Source of the DNA: an uncultured Gammaproteobacteria bacterium
GTDB lineage: Bacteria > Pseudomonadota > Gammaproteobacteria > Halothiobacillales > Halothiobacillaceae
Direction of reading: 5' to 3'
NCBI GenBank assembly: GCA_938004235.1
Contig: CALKWL010000120.1
Coordinates: 1 to 6,954 of the forward strand
DNA length: 6,954 nt
In this document: positions 1-5,594 of the stretch, piece after piece
How positions within the stretch are numbered: the first letter of the stretch is position 1
How the letters are laid out: the number at the start of each line of letters is the position of its first letter
The notes under the pieces: generated by a model
The model's input: only the letters and a program-made list of their open reading frames with translations
Database searches by the model: none
Told to the model about the DNA's origin: nothing
Translations under genes and position numbers: made by a program

Positions 1-416
1 TCATTCAGCATTACAAGGCCAAAGGGGTAATGTTCGATGCGGTCTATATCGACTACCTCGATATCATGGCACCAGATATGCGAATGAACGATGAAATCGC
101 CAATTCGAAAAATGTTTGGGTCGGTGTTCGTGCTGTAGCGCAGGAAGAGGGGTTCGCCGTAATCTCGGCCACGCAGACGAACCGTGACGGCTTCAAGGCT
201 GACGTGGCAAAGGCTGAGCATGTCGCGGAAGACTTCAATAAGATTCGTATTGCCGACCTTGTGATTTCCATCAACAAGACCGAGGAAGAGCAGCAGAACG
301 AGGAAGCCAGGTTGTACTTTGCTGCGTCCCGAAACCAGGCCGGCGGATTCACGATCAAGATTAAGCAGGATTTGGCGCGTATGCAATTCTGTCTCGCGGT
401 GCTTGGAGCGGCATGA
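1..416 (+). CDS. DnaB-like replicative DNA helicase, C-terminal part (5' end outside window)
   Basis: This is the last 137 residues of a RecA-fold hexameric helicase; the reading frame is open from base 3 and the gene begins upstream. Seen: a Walker B-type strand with the DnaB-like signature YIDYLDIM, followed by ISATQTNRDG, which matches the H3/sensor region where DnaB has SQLNR. Next come ADLVISI and a C-terminal AASRNQAGG, which resembles the KQRNG arginine-finger strand of DnaB proteins, then a final beta strand ending in F. The Walker A loop lies outside the window. By family knowledge it unwinds DNA 5'-3' at the phage fork, driven by NTP hydrolysis. The stop overlaps the primase start (ATGA, 413-416), so the two are probably translationally coupled and act together. 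An internal ATG at 30 is not the real start, because the frame and the helicase homology continue upstream of it. Confidence 0.87.
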   Translation, partial: IQHYKAKGVMFDAVYIDYLDIMAPDMRMNDEIANSKNVWVGVRAVAQEEGFAVISATQTNRDGFKADVAKAEHVAEDFNKIRIADLVISINKTEEEQQNEEARLYFAASRNQAGGFTIKIKQDLARMQFCLAVLGAA

Positions 417-1480
417 GACAGGAACTCGCAGAAGTCTTGGAGGCGGTCGAGCCGACCTATCTCCTAGACGATCTTGGCGTTGATTACAAGCAGACGTATG
501 GCAGTTCTGGGCGGCAGCTGAATGTCAAGGACTGCCCCTCCTGCGGTGACAATCGCTGGAAGGTCTATCTCAACGAAGAATCCGGACTGGGGAACTGCTT
601 CAGGTGCAACACCAAGTTCAACAAGTTCAGCTTCGCTCGGGAAGAGCTTGGTATCTCAAACAGGGAAACGTTTGAGTACCTGCAGCGATTGGCTGAGGAA
701 ATCGGCTGGAGGCCGAAACGGCAAGACACCCAAATAGATACGGGTGAGCCCACAAAGCTAGTCATTCCGGAATCGGTCGAACTGCCGATAAGCGGTTGCA
801 ACCTCCAGTATCTTGAGGATCGCGGCATCGACATCGAAACGGCTACGCACTTTGGACTGCGGTACTGCTTCTCCGGCTCATTTGCCTACCAATGGAACGG
901 CGAGGAAGCCAAACAGCGCTATGACTCCCGTGTGATCGTGCCAATCTACGACATGGACGGCACGCTGGTTTCGTTCCAGGGCAGGGATATCACCGGCAAA
1001 GCCTCCAAGAAGTACCTGTTCCCGCCAGGGTTCGCATCCACCGGACGCTACCTCTTTAACGGTCACCGGGCAAAATCCGCCGCTTCCATCGTGGTGGGCG
1101 AGGGCGTCTTCGACGTTATGTCGCTTCATGTCGCTATGCGATCAGACGCTGGCACTGCGCAAGTAGTTCCAATAGGCACGTTCGGCAAACACATGTCTGC
1201 CAGTGACGATGACGCTCGCGACCAGCTAGGGCAGTTCCTTGTATTGAGGCGTCACGGACTGCGCGAGGTTACTTTTATGTGGGACTCGGAAAAGAAGGCG
1301 ATTGACGCAGCGGTTGAGAGCGGCGAGAAGTTGCGCTCACTAGGTTTCACTGTAAGGATCGCAGTTCTCCCGAAGGGCAAAGACCCAAACGAATGCTCAA
1401 GCGCAGAGGTTGTTGACGCATTCAAGAGGGCTACGACACTGAACAAGCTTACGGCAATCAAACTCCGGGTAAGTCAGTAG
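413..1480 (+). CDS. DNA primase with CHC2-like zinc finger and Toprim domain
   Basis: A 355-aa protein that should make RNA primers for lagging-strand synthesis. Seen: an N-terminal zinc-binding pattern CPSC...CFRC (Cys 41, 44, 62, 65) set in the beta-rich context of phage and DnaG primases. A middle region (about 130-215) contains YLEDRGID, RVIVPIYDMDG and the FQGRDI/KYLFPPG strands typical of the primase core. A Toprim fold follows, with the catalytic glutamate in VVGEGVFDVMS (E230), the metal-binding strand FMWDSE (D291, E293) and LPKGKDPNE (319-327), which matches the PxGKDPDE motif of DnaG-type primases. The usual DxD of Toprim reads DxE here. There is no helicase domain, so helicase and primase are separate polypeptides, unlike T7 gp4. 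The start is set by the ATGA overlap with the helicase, and GGAG lies just upstream at 406-409. Confidence 0.9.
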   Translation: MRQELAEVLEAVEPTYLLDDLGVDYKQTYGSSGRQLNVKDCPSCGDNRWKVYLNEESGLGNCFRCNTKFNKFSFAREELGISNRETFEYLQRLAEEIGWRPKRQDTQIDTGEPTKLVIPESVELPISGCNLQYLEDRGIDIETATHFGLRYCFSGSFAYQWNGEEAKQRYDSRVIVPIYDMDGTLVSFQGRDITGKASKKYLFPPGFASTGRYLFNGHRAKSAASIVVGEGVFDVMSLHVAMRSDAGTAQVVPIGTFGKHMSASDDDARDQLGQFLVLRRHGLREVTFMWDSEKKAIDAAVESGEKLRSLGFTVRIAVLPKGKDPNECSSAEVVDAFKRATTLNKLTAIKLRVSQ

Positions 1481-1483
1481 TGA

Positions 1484-1512
1484 TTGCACCCCCGCAGAAT
1501 GATCGCTAAACT
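1484..1512 (+). promoter_or_regulatory. Weak sigma70-like promoter candidate before the WGR gene
   Basis: TTGCAC (1484-1489) and TAAACT (1507-1512) are 17 bases apart, in the only gap between the primase and the WGR gene. The match to TTGACA/TATAAT is modest (3 of 6 and 4 of 6), so the call rests mainly on position. The following gene has its own strong ribosome binding site, which fits a new message but also fits read-through from upstream. Confidence 0.25.
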
Positions 1513-1523
1513 GTAAGCACAGT
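1510..1523. repeat. Short inverted repeat ACTGT-AAGC-ACAGT
   Basis: Perfect 5-base arms surround a 4-base loop, immediately after the candidate -10 hexamer and upstream of the WGR gene. It could be an operator half-site pair or a small mRNA hairpin. No T-run follows, so it is not a terminator. A repeat this short can occur by chance. Confidence 0.35.
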
Positions 1524-1550
1524 GAGGATGGAGATAGGCAGGAGAATAGT

Positions 1551-2030
1551 ATGGGTTACAAGTTAGAACATACGTCACTTGAGCATAACGGCGGCACCAA
1601 AGATTACGACGTGGTGTTGCTGGTTAATGACGTTACTGGCCGCACTCTGATGATTCGTCGCTGGGGTCGCGTTGGCGCTGACGGACAGTTCAAGGTGATG
1701 CAGTTCGCGCACAAGTTGTCCGCTCACAGGTACACACAAAAGATTGTAAGCGACAAGACGGAGCGCGGCTACGCGGTTCAGGAGTGTGAGTTTACGATAA
1801 GCGAACAGGATATTGAAAACTTGAACTACATCGCAACCTCCACCAACATCACACTGGAGAAGGCTGGCGTCACGGCTGCCGATCTTAAGCATATCGGTAT
1901 CGACATCTACAACGGCCACTTCGACAATAAGTTAGAAGTCGAGGTAGAGCACGAGTACAAGCAGGCCGCTTGCATCACCCCGTCTGCACCGCAAAAACCC
2001 AGCCGTCCGGATCATTACGGAAGCTGGTAG
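1551..2030 (+). CDS. Stand-alone WGR-domain protein
   Basis: A 159-aa protein whose N-terminal half is a WGR domain. Seen: a beta-rich start (residues 18-36, YDVVLLVNDVTGRTLMI), then RRWGRVGADGQFKV (36-49) with the diagnostic WGR at 38-40 and a conserved GQ. A helix (about 50-66) and the closing KTERGYAV (69-76) follow, as the family shows. The C-terminal part (about 85-159) is not recognised: it has a predicted helix at 84-96, a mixed region, and a Pro/basic tail ending HYGSW. WGR domains are known from PARPs and from bacterial proteins such as MolR, where they bind nucleic acid; in PARP1 the WGR contacts DNA ends. There is no PARP catalytic domain here. AGGAG at 1540-1544 is well placed for the start. 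It sits at the head of the cluster leading to the DNA ligase, so a role in DNA-end or nick binding is a reasonable inference, not shown. Confidence 0.85.
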   Translation: MGYKLEHTSLEHNGGTKDYDVVLLVNDVTGRTLMIRRWGRVGADGQFKVMQFAHKLSAHRYTQKIVSDKTERGYAVQECEFTISEQDIENLNYIATSTNITLEKAGVTAADLKHIGIDIYNGHFDNKLEVEVEHEYKQAACITPSAPQKPSRPDHYGSW

Positions 2031-2039
2031 GAGGTAACT

Positions 2040-2609
2040 ATGAGCGAGAAAATTCCAGTAGGCATGTCAGCGGGCGGTGATAACGCCTACTACCTTGATT
2101 GCCCGGTTCTTGAACAGAAGAAGGCGTACGCGGTTTGTGTACACCTGGGCGCTCGTTATAACGAGGGTAACTTCAAGCAGGAGGGTGATTTGTACGGCGA
2201 GTGCTTCACGGCAATCAAGCGTGGCCGCTGTCCTGCGCGAGATATGCGCCGCGAAGAGATAGAGAAGGGTGAAGCGCTGTACTACATTCCGCGCCCGAAC
2301 GTAGAGATTCCCGTTGAGAAGATAAATAAGTCATCACTGGGTTATGCTCGCGGCTGGAACCTTGCGGCCAGTAACAACAGCAAGCTTCCTAACCTCCCCG
2401 TCGGAATGGGTCGTCCTAGCGTGGAGCGTCCAGCGCCTGTTAAAGCGCGCCCCGCTGTACCACAGCCGGACCCGACGCCAGCGCCTATTAGCGCCAGCTA
2501 TGCAGACGCAATCAATGCGGCAATTCAGGAAGAGACGGAGAAACAGCCGGAGTCGTTGAGCAAGCCAAAGACTCTCGCTGATCTGGCAAAACAGATGAGA
2601 GATAATTGA
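2040..2609 (+). CDS. Unknown phage protein with four-cysteine N-terminal region and Pro-rich linker
   Basis: A 189-aa protein that I do not recognise. Three parts are visible. The N-terminal half (about 1-85) contains Cys 21, 33, 55 and 64 with aromatic residues between them (AYYLDC, YAVCVHLGARY, LYGECF, GRC), which may bind zinc or iron. A low-complexity Pro/Ala stretch (about 118-150) includes PVKARPAVPQPDPTPAP and looks like a flexible linker. A C-terminal tail has two short amphipathic segments, YADAINAAIQEE and TLADLAKQMRDN. There is no signal peptide or membrane segment, so it should be cytoplasmic. A very strong ribosome binding site, TAGGAGGT (2028-2035), includes the stop codon of the WGR gene, and its own stop overlaps the next start (TGATG). 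Tight linkage to WGR and ligase genes suggests a DNA-related adaptor, but this is inference from position only. Confidence 0.8.
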   Translation: MSEKIPVGMSAGGDNAYYLDCPVLEQKKAYAVCVHLGARYNEGNFKQEGDLYGECFTAIKRGRCPARDMRREEIEKGEALYYIPRPNVEIPVEKINKSSLGYARGWNLAASNNSKLPNLPVGMGRPSVERPAPVKARPAVPQPDPTPAPISASYADAINAAIQEETEKQPESLSKPKTLADLAKQMRDN

Positions 2610-2701
2610 TGACAGTTGTACAAGGGTTGGTTTTTGTTGTGACAGTTGCGGCCCCGACCGTACTGATCTTTGTTAGTTTGCTTATGTGGTTGCGTAGCTG
2701 A
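2609..2701 (+). CDS. 30-aa single-pass membrane peptide between the Cys protein and the ligase
   Basis: A small frame that fits exactly between two genes: its ATG overlaps the preceding stop (TGATG, 2607-2611), and its own TGA overlaps the ligase ATG (TGATG, 2699-2703). The peptide is almost wholly hydrophobic: residues 3-28 run VVQGLVFVVTVAAP then TVLIFVSLLMWL, with no acidic residue and one Arg at position 29. That is the pattern of one transmembrane helix with a cytoplasmic C-terminus and a kinking Pro16. There is no clear Shine-Dalgarno of its own, so translation probably depends on coupling from the upstream gene. It may also serve mainly to pass ribosomes to the ligase, which likewise lacks a good ribosome binding site. 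Function is unknown. It is long enough for a holin-like or toxin-like membrane peptide, but the neighbours give no support for lysis. Confidence 0.62.
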   Translation: MTVVQGLVFVVTVAAPTVLIFVSLLMWLRS

Positions 2702-3945
2702 TGGTTACTTCAGACGACATCTATGAGGTGCTGGCTCAAGTAAGTGAGGCTAGCGGGGCGGCGAAGGGTGAAGTGTTGCGGCAGAATGACAGCCAGATGC
2801 TGCGTAACGTTCTAAAGATCGCGCTGAATCCGTTCTTGACTTATGGCTTGAACGTTACGCCAATAATCAATCAGAACGGTTGTTCGCACTTTGAAGATGT
2901 GGGCGCTTTCGAGTTGCTTGAAAAACTTGCAGCAAGAGAGCTGTCTGGTGGCGCAGCGCGAGACGAGGTGGATCACGCGTTCAACATGATGTCGCCAAAC
3001 AGTAGCAGACTGCTGGCGATGATCATCAACAAGGATTTGCGCTGCGGCATCGGCGCGTCAACGGTCAATAAGGTATTTAAGGGGCTTGTGCCAACATTCA
3101 GCTGTATGCTTGCCGCCAAATATGACGAGAAAAGCATCAAGAAGTGGCCTGTCCGCATTGAGCCAAAGCTGGATGGCGTTCGTGTGTTGGCATTTGTGGA
3201 TGGATACAAGGCAACGTTCTACAGCAGGAGCGGCAAGGAGTACACGACCTTCGATCATCTTTCGCATGCACTGGTTAAAGCTTTCAAGAGGGCTCAGCTT
3301 TCTGAGGCGTACGTGTTTGACGGGGAAGTCTTGTCTGGTGAGTTCAACAAGACGGTGAGTGAGGTTAGACGAAAGGACAAGCAGGCGATCGACGCCGAAT
3401 TCCATATCTTTGACCTCATGCCGCTCAGTCAGTTCGCCTCGCTCGGTACGACGAGTAAGCAGGTAGATCGCAGACGCCATCTGAAAGCTTGGTTCGAAAA
3501 CGTTGATGAAACTGACCAGCTAAATCTGATTCCGCAGTACATGGCAAGCTCGCACGACGAGGTGCTGGCGTTCTACAACCAGTTCAGATCACGCGGACTT
3601 GAAGGTGTCATTGTTAAAGACCCCGACTCCCCGTATCACTTCAAGCGCAACAAGGCGTGGATGAAGATCAAGGATTGCCAGTCCGTCGATATCAGAGTGG
3701 TTGGAGCGTTCGAAGGTACAGGCAAGTACGAAGGAATGTTGGGCGGGCTAATCGTGGATTACAGCGGCGTTCAAGTGAATGTCGGCGGTGGCTTCTCTGA
3801 TCAGCAGCGTAAGGAGTTTTGGCAGCTACGGGATGAAGTGATCGGAAGACTCGCGGAAGTAGAGTTCCATGAGGAAACGGCAGATAAATCTCTAAGACAC
3901 CCGCGCTTTGTAAGGCTCCGCGATTACGAGGGAAGTAAGTATTAG
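2701..3945 (+). CDS. ATP-dependent DNA ligase
   Basis: A 414-aa ligase that seals 3'-OH/5'-phosphate nicks through an enzyme-AMP intermediate; it should join Okazaki fragments and repair nicks in phage DNA. Motifs seen in order: an N-terminal helical region ending in LRCGIGASTVNKVFKGLVP (113-131), typical of phage ligases just before the nucleotidyltransferase domain. Motif I is EPKLDGVR with catalytic Lys156. Motif III is FDGEV (206-210) and motif IIIa is FHIFDLM (234-240). Motif IV is EGVIVKD (301-307) and motif V is WMKIKD (320-325). An OB-fold (about 330-414) ends in RHPRFVRLRDYEGSK, the family's motif VI region. The length is near that of T7 (359) and T4 (487) ligases. The start follows from TGATG overlap with the 30-aa frame; no strong Shine-Dalgarno precedes it. 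All catalytic motifs look intact. Confidence 0.95.
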   Translation: MVTSDDIYEVLAQVSEASGAAKGEVLRQNDSQMLRNVLKIALNPFLTYGLNVTPIINQNGCSHFEDVGAFELLEKLAARELSGGAARDEVDHAFNMMSPNSSRLLAMIINKDLRCGIGASTVNKVFKGLVPTFSCMLAAKYDEKSIKKWPVRIEPKLDGVRVLAFVDGYKATFYSRSGKEYTTFDHLSHALVKAFKRAQLSEAYVFDGEVLSGEFNKTVSEVRRKDKQAIDAEFHIFDLMPLSQFASLGTTSKQVDRRRHLKAWFENVDETDQLNLIPQYMASSHDEVLAFYNQFRSRGLEGVIVKDPDSPYHFKRNKAWMKIKDCQSVDIRVVGAFEGTGKYEGMLGGLIVDYSGVQVNVGGGFSDQQRKEFWQLRDEVIGRLAEVEFHEETADKSLRHPRFVRLRDYEGSKY

Positions 3946-3951
3946 ATAAAC

Positions 3952-3978
3952 CCGACATCGTATGACCGATGTGATACT
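3952..3978 (+). promoter_or_regulatory. Candidate extended -10 promoter after the ligase gene
   Basis: TGTGATACT at 3970-3978 reads as an extended -10 (TGn plus GATACT, 4 of 6 to TATAAT). CCGACA at 3952-3957 could act as a weak -35 with a short 15-base spacer. It lies just after the ligase stop and would start transcription near 3985, ahead of the small gene at 4001 and the nucleotide-metabolism run. The support is positional plus a moderate match. Confidence 0.35.
3955..3972. repeat. Perfect inverted repeat ACATCG-TATGAC-CGATGT
   Basis: Six-base arms (3955-3960 and 3967-3972) flank six bases and overlap the candidate promoter, so a repressor or activator site is possible. No T-run follows, so it is not an intrinsic terminator. 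The right arm belongs to TGACCGATGTG (3963-3973), a string that recurs in variant form at 5600-5610 and 5628-5642. Confidence 0.45.
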
Positions 3979-4000
3979 CTAATATCATAGTAAGCGACAG

Positions 4001-4156
4001 ATGACTGACATGTATTACTTAGAAGGGCAAGAGCTTATAGATGTTTACTTCGCTATCAGGAGAAACCTCTACGAAACTAATGCCGCGCTTGCTTATGATC
4101 GCGCAGCGAAAGAAATACATGGTGAATTTGCCATTACGAACATCAGTCATAACTGA
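4001..4156 (+). CDS. Hypothetical 51-aa small protein
   Basis: An uninterrupted 51-codon frame fills the gap between the ligase gene and the winged-helix gene. It reads MTDMYYLEGQELIDVYFAI, then RRNLYETNAALAYDRAAK, and ends EIHGEFAITNISHN. The composition is protein-like: charged, rich in aromatic residues and mostly helical, with no Cys and no membrane segment. The start could be 4001 or the ATG at 4010; neither has a convincing Shine-Dalgarno, which is the main doubt. Codons such as AGG, AGA and ATA make it more AT-rich than its neighbours, as often seen in small phage accessory genes. It ends 13 bases before the next start. No function is recognised. Confidence 0.5.
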   Translation: MTDMYYLEGQELIDVYFAIRRNLYETNAALAYDRAAKEIHGEFAITNISHN

Positions 4157-4169
4157 CTAAGGAGGTAAT

Positions 4170-4430
4170 ATGCCGGTCAGACAAACATCAATCGCCGCTA
4201 AGAAGACGGCGAACACCAAAACGCTTCGTGCGAAAGTTTACGACTTCATTGCCAAGCGCCCAGCAAAGGGCGCAACACTGGAGGAAATTGAGCTGGGGCT
4301 GAAGTTGTCCGGAAACACCGTGCGTCCGCGTCGCAAAGAATTGGAGGAACGCGGTCTGATCCGCGACAGTGGTAGGCGTCGTAAGACCGTCAGCGGTCGC
4401 GATGCGATTGTGTGGGTGCTTGCGGCATGA
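4170..4430 (+). CDS. Small winged helix-turn-helix protein
   Basis: An 86-aa basic protein. The N-terminal 20 residues are Lys/Thr/Ala-rich and probably disordered. Residues 20-84 form a winged-helix pattern: helix 1 RAKVYDFIAKRP, helix 2 TLEEIELGLK, recognition helix SGNTVRPRRKELEERG (48-62), then a beta-wing LIRDSGRRRKTVSGRDAIVWVL. The phrase NTVRPRRKELEERGLI closely follows the shape of MarR/phage winged-helix domains that read DNA. A near-perfect AAGGAGGT (4159-4166) precedes the ATG by only three bases, so expression should be high. It overlaps the next gene by ATGA (4427-4430). It may regulate its own operon or assist replication by binding DNA; the sequence does not decide between these. 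Confidence 0.8.
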   Translation: MPVRQTSIAAKKTANTKTLRAKVYDFIAKRPAKGATLEEIELGLKLSGNTVRPRRKELEERGLIRDSGRRRKTVSGRDAIVWVLAA

Positions 4431-5041
4431 AGACGCTCGTAACGATTACGGGGCCTTCGGCGAGTGGCAAGTCAACACTGGAGCGATACCTTGCTCAAGC
4501 TGGCATGAATCGCCTTGTCAGCACAACATCTCGCCCAATGCGGGCGGGCGAGGTGGATGGTCAGCATTATCACTTCGTCAGTGAAAAACAGTTTCGTCAG
4601 CGCGTTGAGACGGGGCAGATGTTGGAGTGGAAAAAGTTCAACGGCAACTTGTATGGGTTGGAGCGTGCGGAATTCACGCGAAAGACCGCAAGCGGTCCCG
4701 CTGTACTGGTTGTTGAGCCCAACGGTGCCGGCCGGTTCATCAGGATGGGCAAAGCATACGGGATGCGTGTCATTTCGGTCTTTGTCGATTCACCGCTGAA
4801 CACTCTTCTCGAAAGATACGAGAAGCGCATTGAGAGCGGCGAAATGAGCGAAGAGCAGGCGTGCAAGCGCATCCGTGGTTACTTCGATGAAGAGTGCGAG
4901 TGGAAGAGTCGCCGTCGCTGGTCGCTGTACGTGCGAGAGTTCACGGCACTTAACGAACACCTTGTGGTAGATGCAATTCTCGACTTCGCCAAGCCTGATC
5001 AATCGCGAGTTCTACACTACGACCGGAGATTCGACAGATGA
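4427..5041 (+). CDS. gmk: Guanylate kinase-like (d)NMP kinase
   Basis: A 204-aa P-loop kinase expected to phosphorylate GMP/dGMP to the diphosphate with ATP. Seen: the P-loop GPSASGKST (9-17); the guanylate kinase GMP-binding signature STTSRPMRAGEVDGQHYHF (32-50), with the conserved Arg36, Arg39, Glu42 and Tyr48; GNLYG (73-77), matching GNxYGT; and a lid-like segment YEKRIESGEMSEEQACKRI (131-149). The length is close to E. coli Gmk (207). One deviation: the usual acidic strand ending D-x-x-G-A reads EPNGAG (97-102). The last 40 residues are rich in Trp/Arg and do not look like canonical Gmk, so the substrate range may differ. I chose the ATG at 4427 (ATGA overlap with the winged-helix gene) over an in-frame ATG at 4412, which would add five residues inside that gene. 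It overlaps DHFR by ATGA (5038-5041). Confidence 0.88.
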   Translation: MKTLVTITGPSASGKSTLERYLAQAGMNRLVSTTSRPMRAGEVDGQHYHFVSEKQFRQRVETGQMLEWKKFNGNLYGLERAEFTRKTASGPAVLVVEPNGAGRFIRMGKAYGMRVISVFVDSPLNTLLERYEKRIESGEMSEEQACKRIRGYFDEECEWKSRRRWSLYVREFTALNEHLVVDAILDFAKPDQSRVLHYDRRFDR

Positions 5042-5511
5042 TCAGCTTAATCGCCGCTATGGCCGATAAGAGAGTGATAGGGTTGGACAATAGACTTCCA
5101 TGGCACATTCCGGAAGACTTTGCTTGGTTCAAAAAGAATACGCTCGGCAAGACGATCATCATGGGGCGCAAGACGTTCGAATCGATTGGACGCCCGCTTC
5201 CAGAACGAACCAACATTGTAGTGACTGACGATCTGTCTCGCGGGTATTCCGGGGTCGTGCTGATGTCCAACCTGGAAGCTGCACTCAAGGGCGACCCCAG
5301 CGAAGAGCGCATGGTTATTGGCGGCGCTTCGATCTACGAGCAAGCCATGCCATACGCGAGCCGTATGTATCTGACGTTCGTCAACGGTGAGTATGAAGGC
5401 GACACCTGGTTTCCAGAGTACAACCCGAGCGATTGGGCGACCACACACAGCGAAGAGCTTGTACGAGACGGCATTACCGTCTGTCGATTTGAGATTTTAG
5501 ATAGGTTATAA
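5038..5511 (+). CDS. folA: Dihydrofolate reductase
   Basis: A 157-aa enzyme reducing dihydrofolate to tetrahydrofolate with NADPH, which sustains thymidylate synthesis during phage replication. From memory of E. coli FolA (159 aa), the numbering matches without gaps through the first two thirds. Equivalents are Ala7, Trp22, catalytic Asp27, Trp30, Phe31, GRKTFESIGRPLP (43-55, with Arg44 and Ser49), Arg57, VIGG (93-96), Tyr100, Thr113 and EGDTWFP (120-126). All key residues are present, so it should be active. Position 20 is Leu (Met20 in E. coli) and position 28 is Phe (Leu28), both next to the active site. GGAG at 5025-5028 and the ATGA overlap fix the start. It is the last gene before the terminator at 5545. 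No thymidylate synthase gene lies in the window. Confidence 0.96.
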   Translation: MISLIAAMADKRVIGLDNRLPWHIPEDFAWFKKNTLGKTIIMGRKTFESIGRPLPERTNIVVTDDLSRGYSGVVLMSNLEAALKGDPSEERMVIGGASIYEQAMPYASRMYLTFVNGEYEGDTWFPEYNPSDWATTHSEELVRDGITVCRFEILDRL

Positions 5512-5544
5512 TTACGACCGAATTCCATACACCTCCTCCAAACC

Positions 5545-5571
5545 GCCGCTCTCCGTGAGCGGCATTTTTTT
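5545..5571 (+). terminator. Rho-independent terminator after DHFR
   Basis: A perfect 7-base GC-rich stem, GCCGCTC (5545-5551) paired with GAGCGGC (5557-5563), has a 5-base loop TCCGT. One A and then seven T (5565-5571) follow. It lies 33 bases after the DHFR stop and should end the transcript of the winged-helix/kinase/DHFR run, separating it from the control region and genes that follow. Confidence 0.92.
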
Positions 5572-5594
5572 GGCACAATTTGGGCACACTCGCG

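Noticed and set aside
3058..3480. Long open frame on the minus strand within the ligase gene
   Set aside because: It lies opposite a ligase with all catalytic motifs intact, has no ribosome binding site, and its protein shows no recognisable motif.
3955..3972. Inverted repeat as an intrinsic terminator for the ligase gene
   Set aside because: The stem is only six bases and no T-run follows.
3692..3988. Minus-strand frame covering the ligase 3' end and the following gap
   Set aside because: It mostly mirrors the OB-fold coding region, and no other minus-strand gene exists in the window.
4412..4426. Earlier in-frame ATG for the guanylate-kinase-like gene
   Set aside because: It adds MGACG inside the winged-helix gene. 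The ATG at 4427 gives the usual kinase N-terminus close to the P-loop and the ATGA overlap used elsewhere in the window.
5047..5448. 133-aa minus-strand frame opposite DHFR
   Set aside because: It is the shadow of a highly conserved DHFR gene and has no initiation signal.
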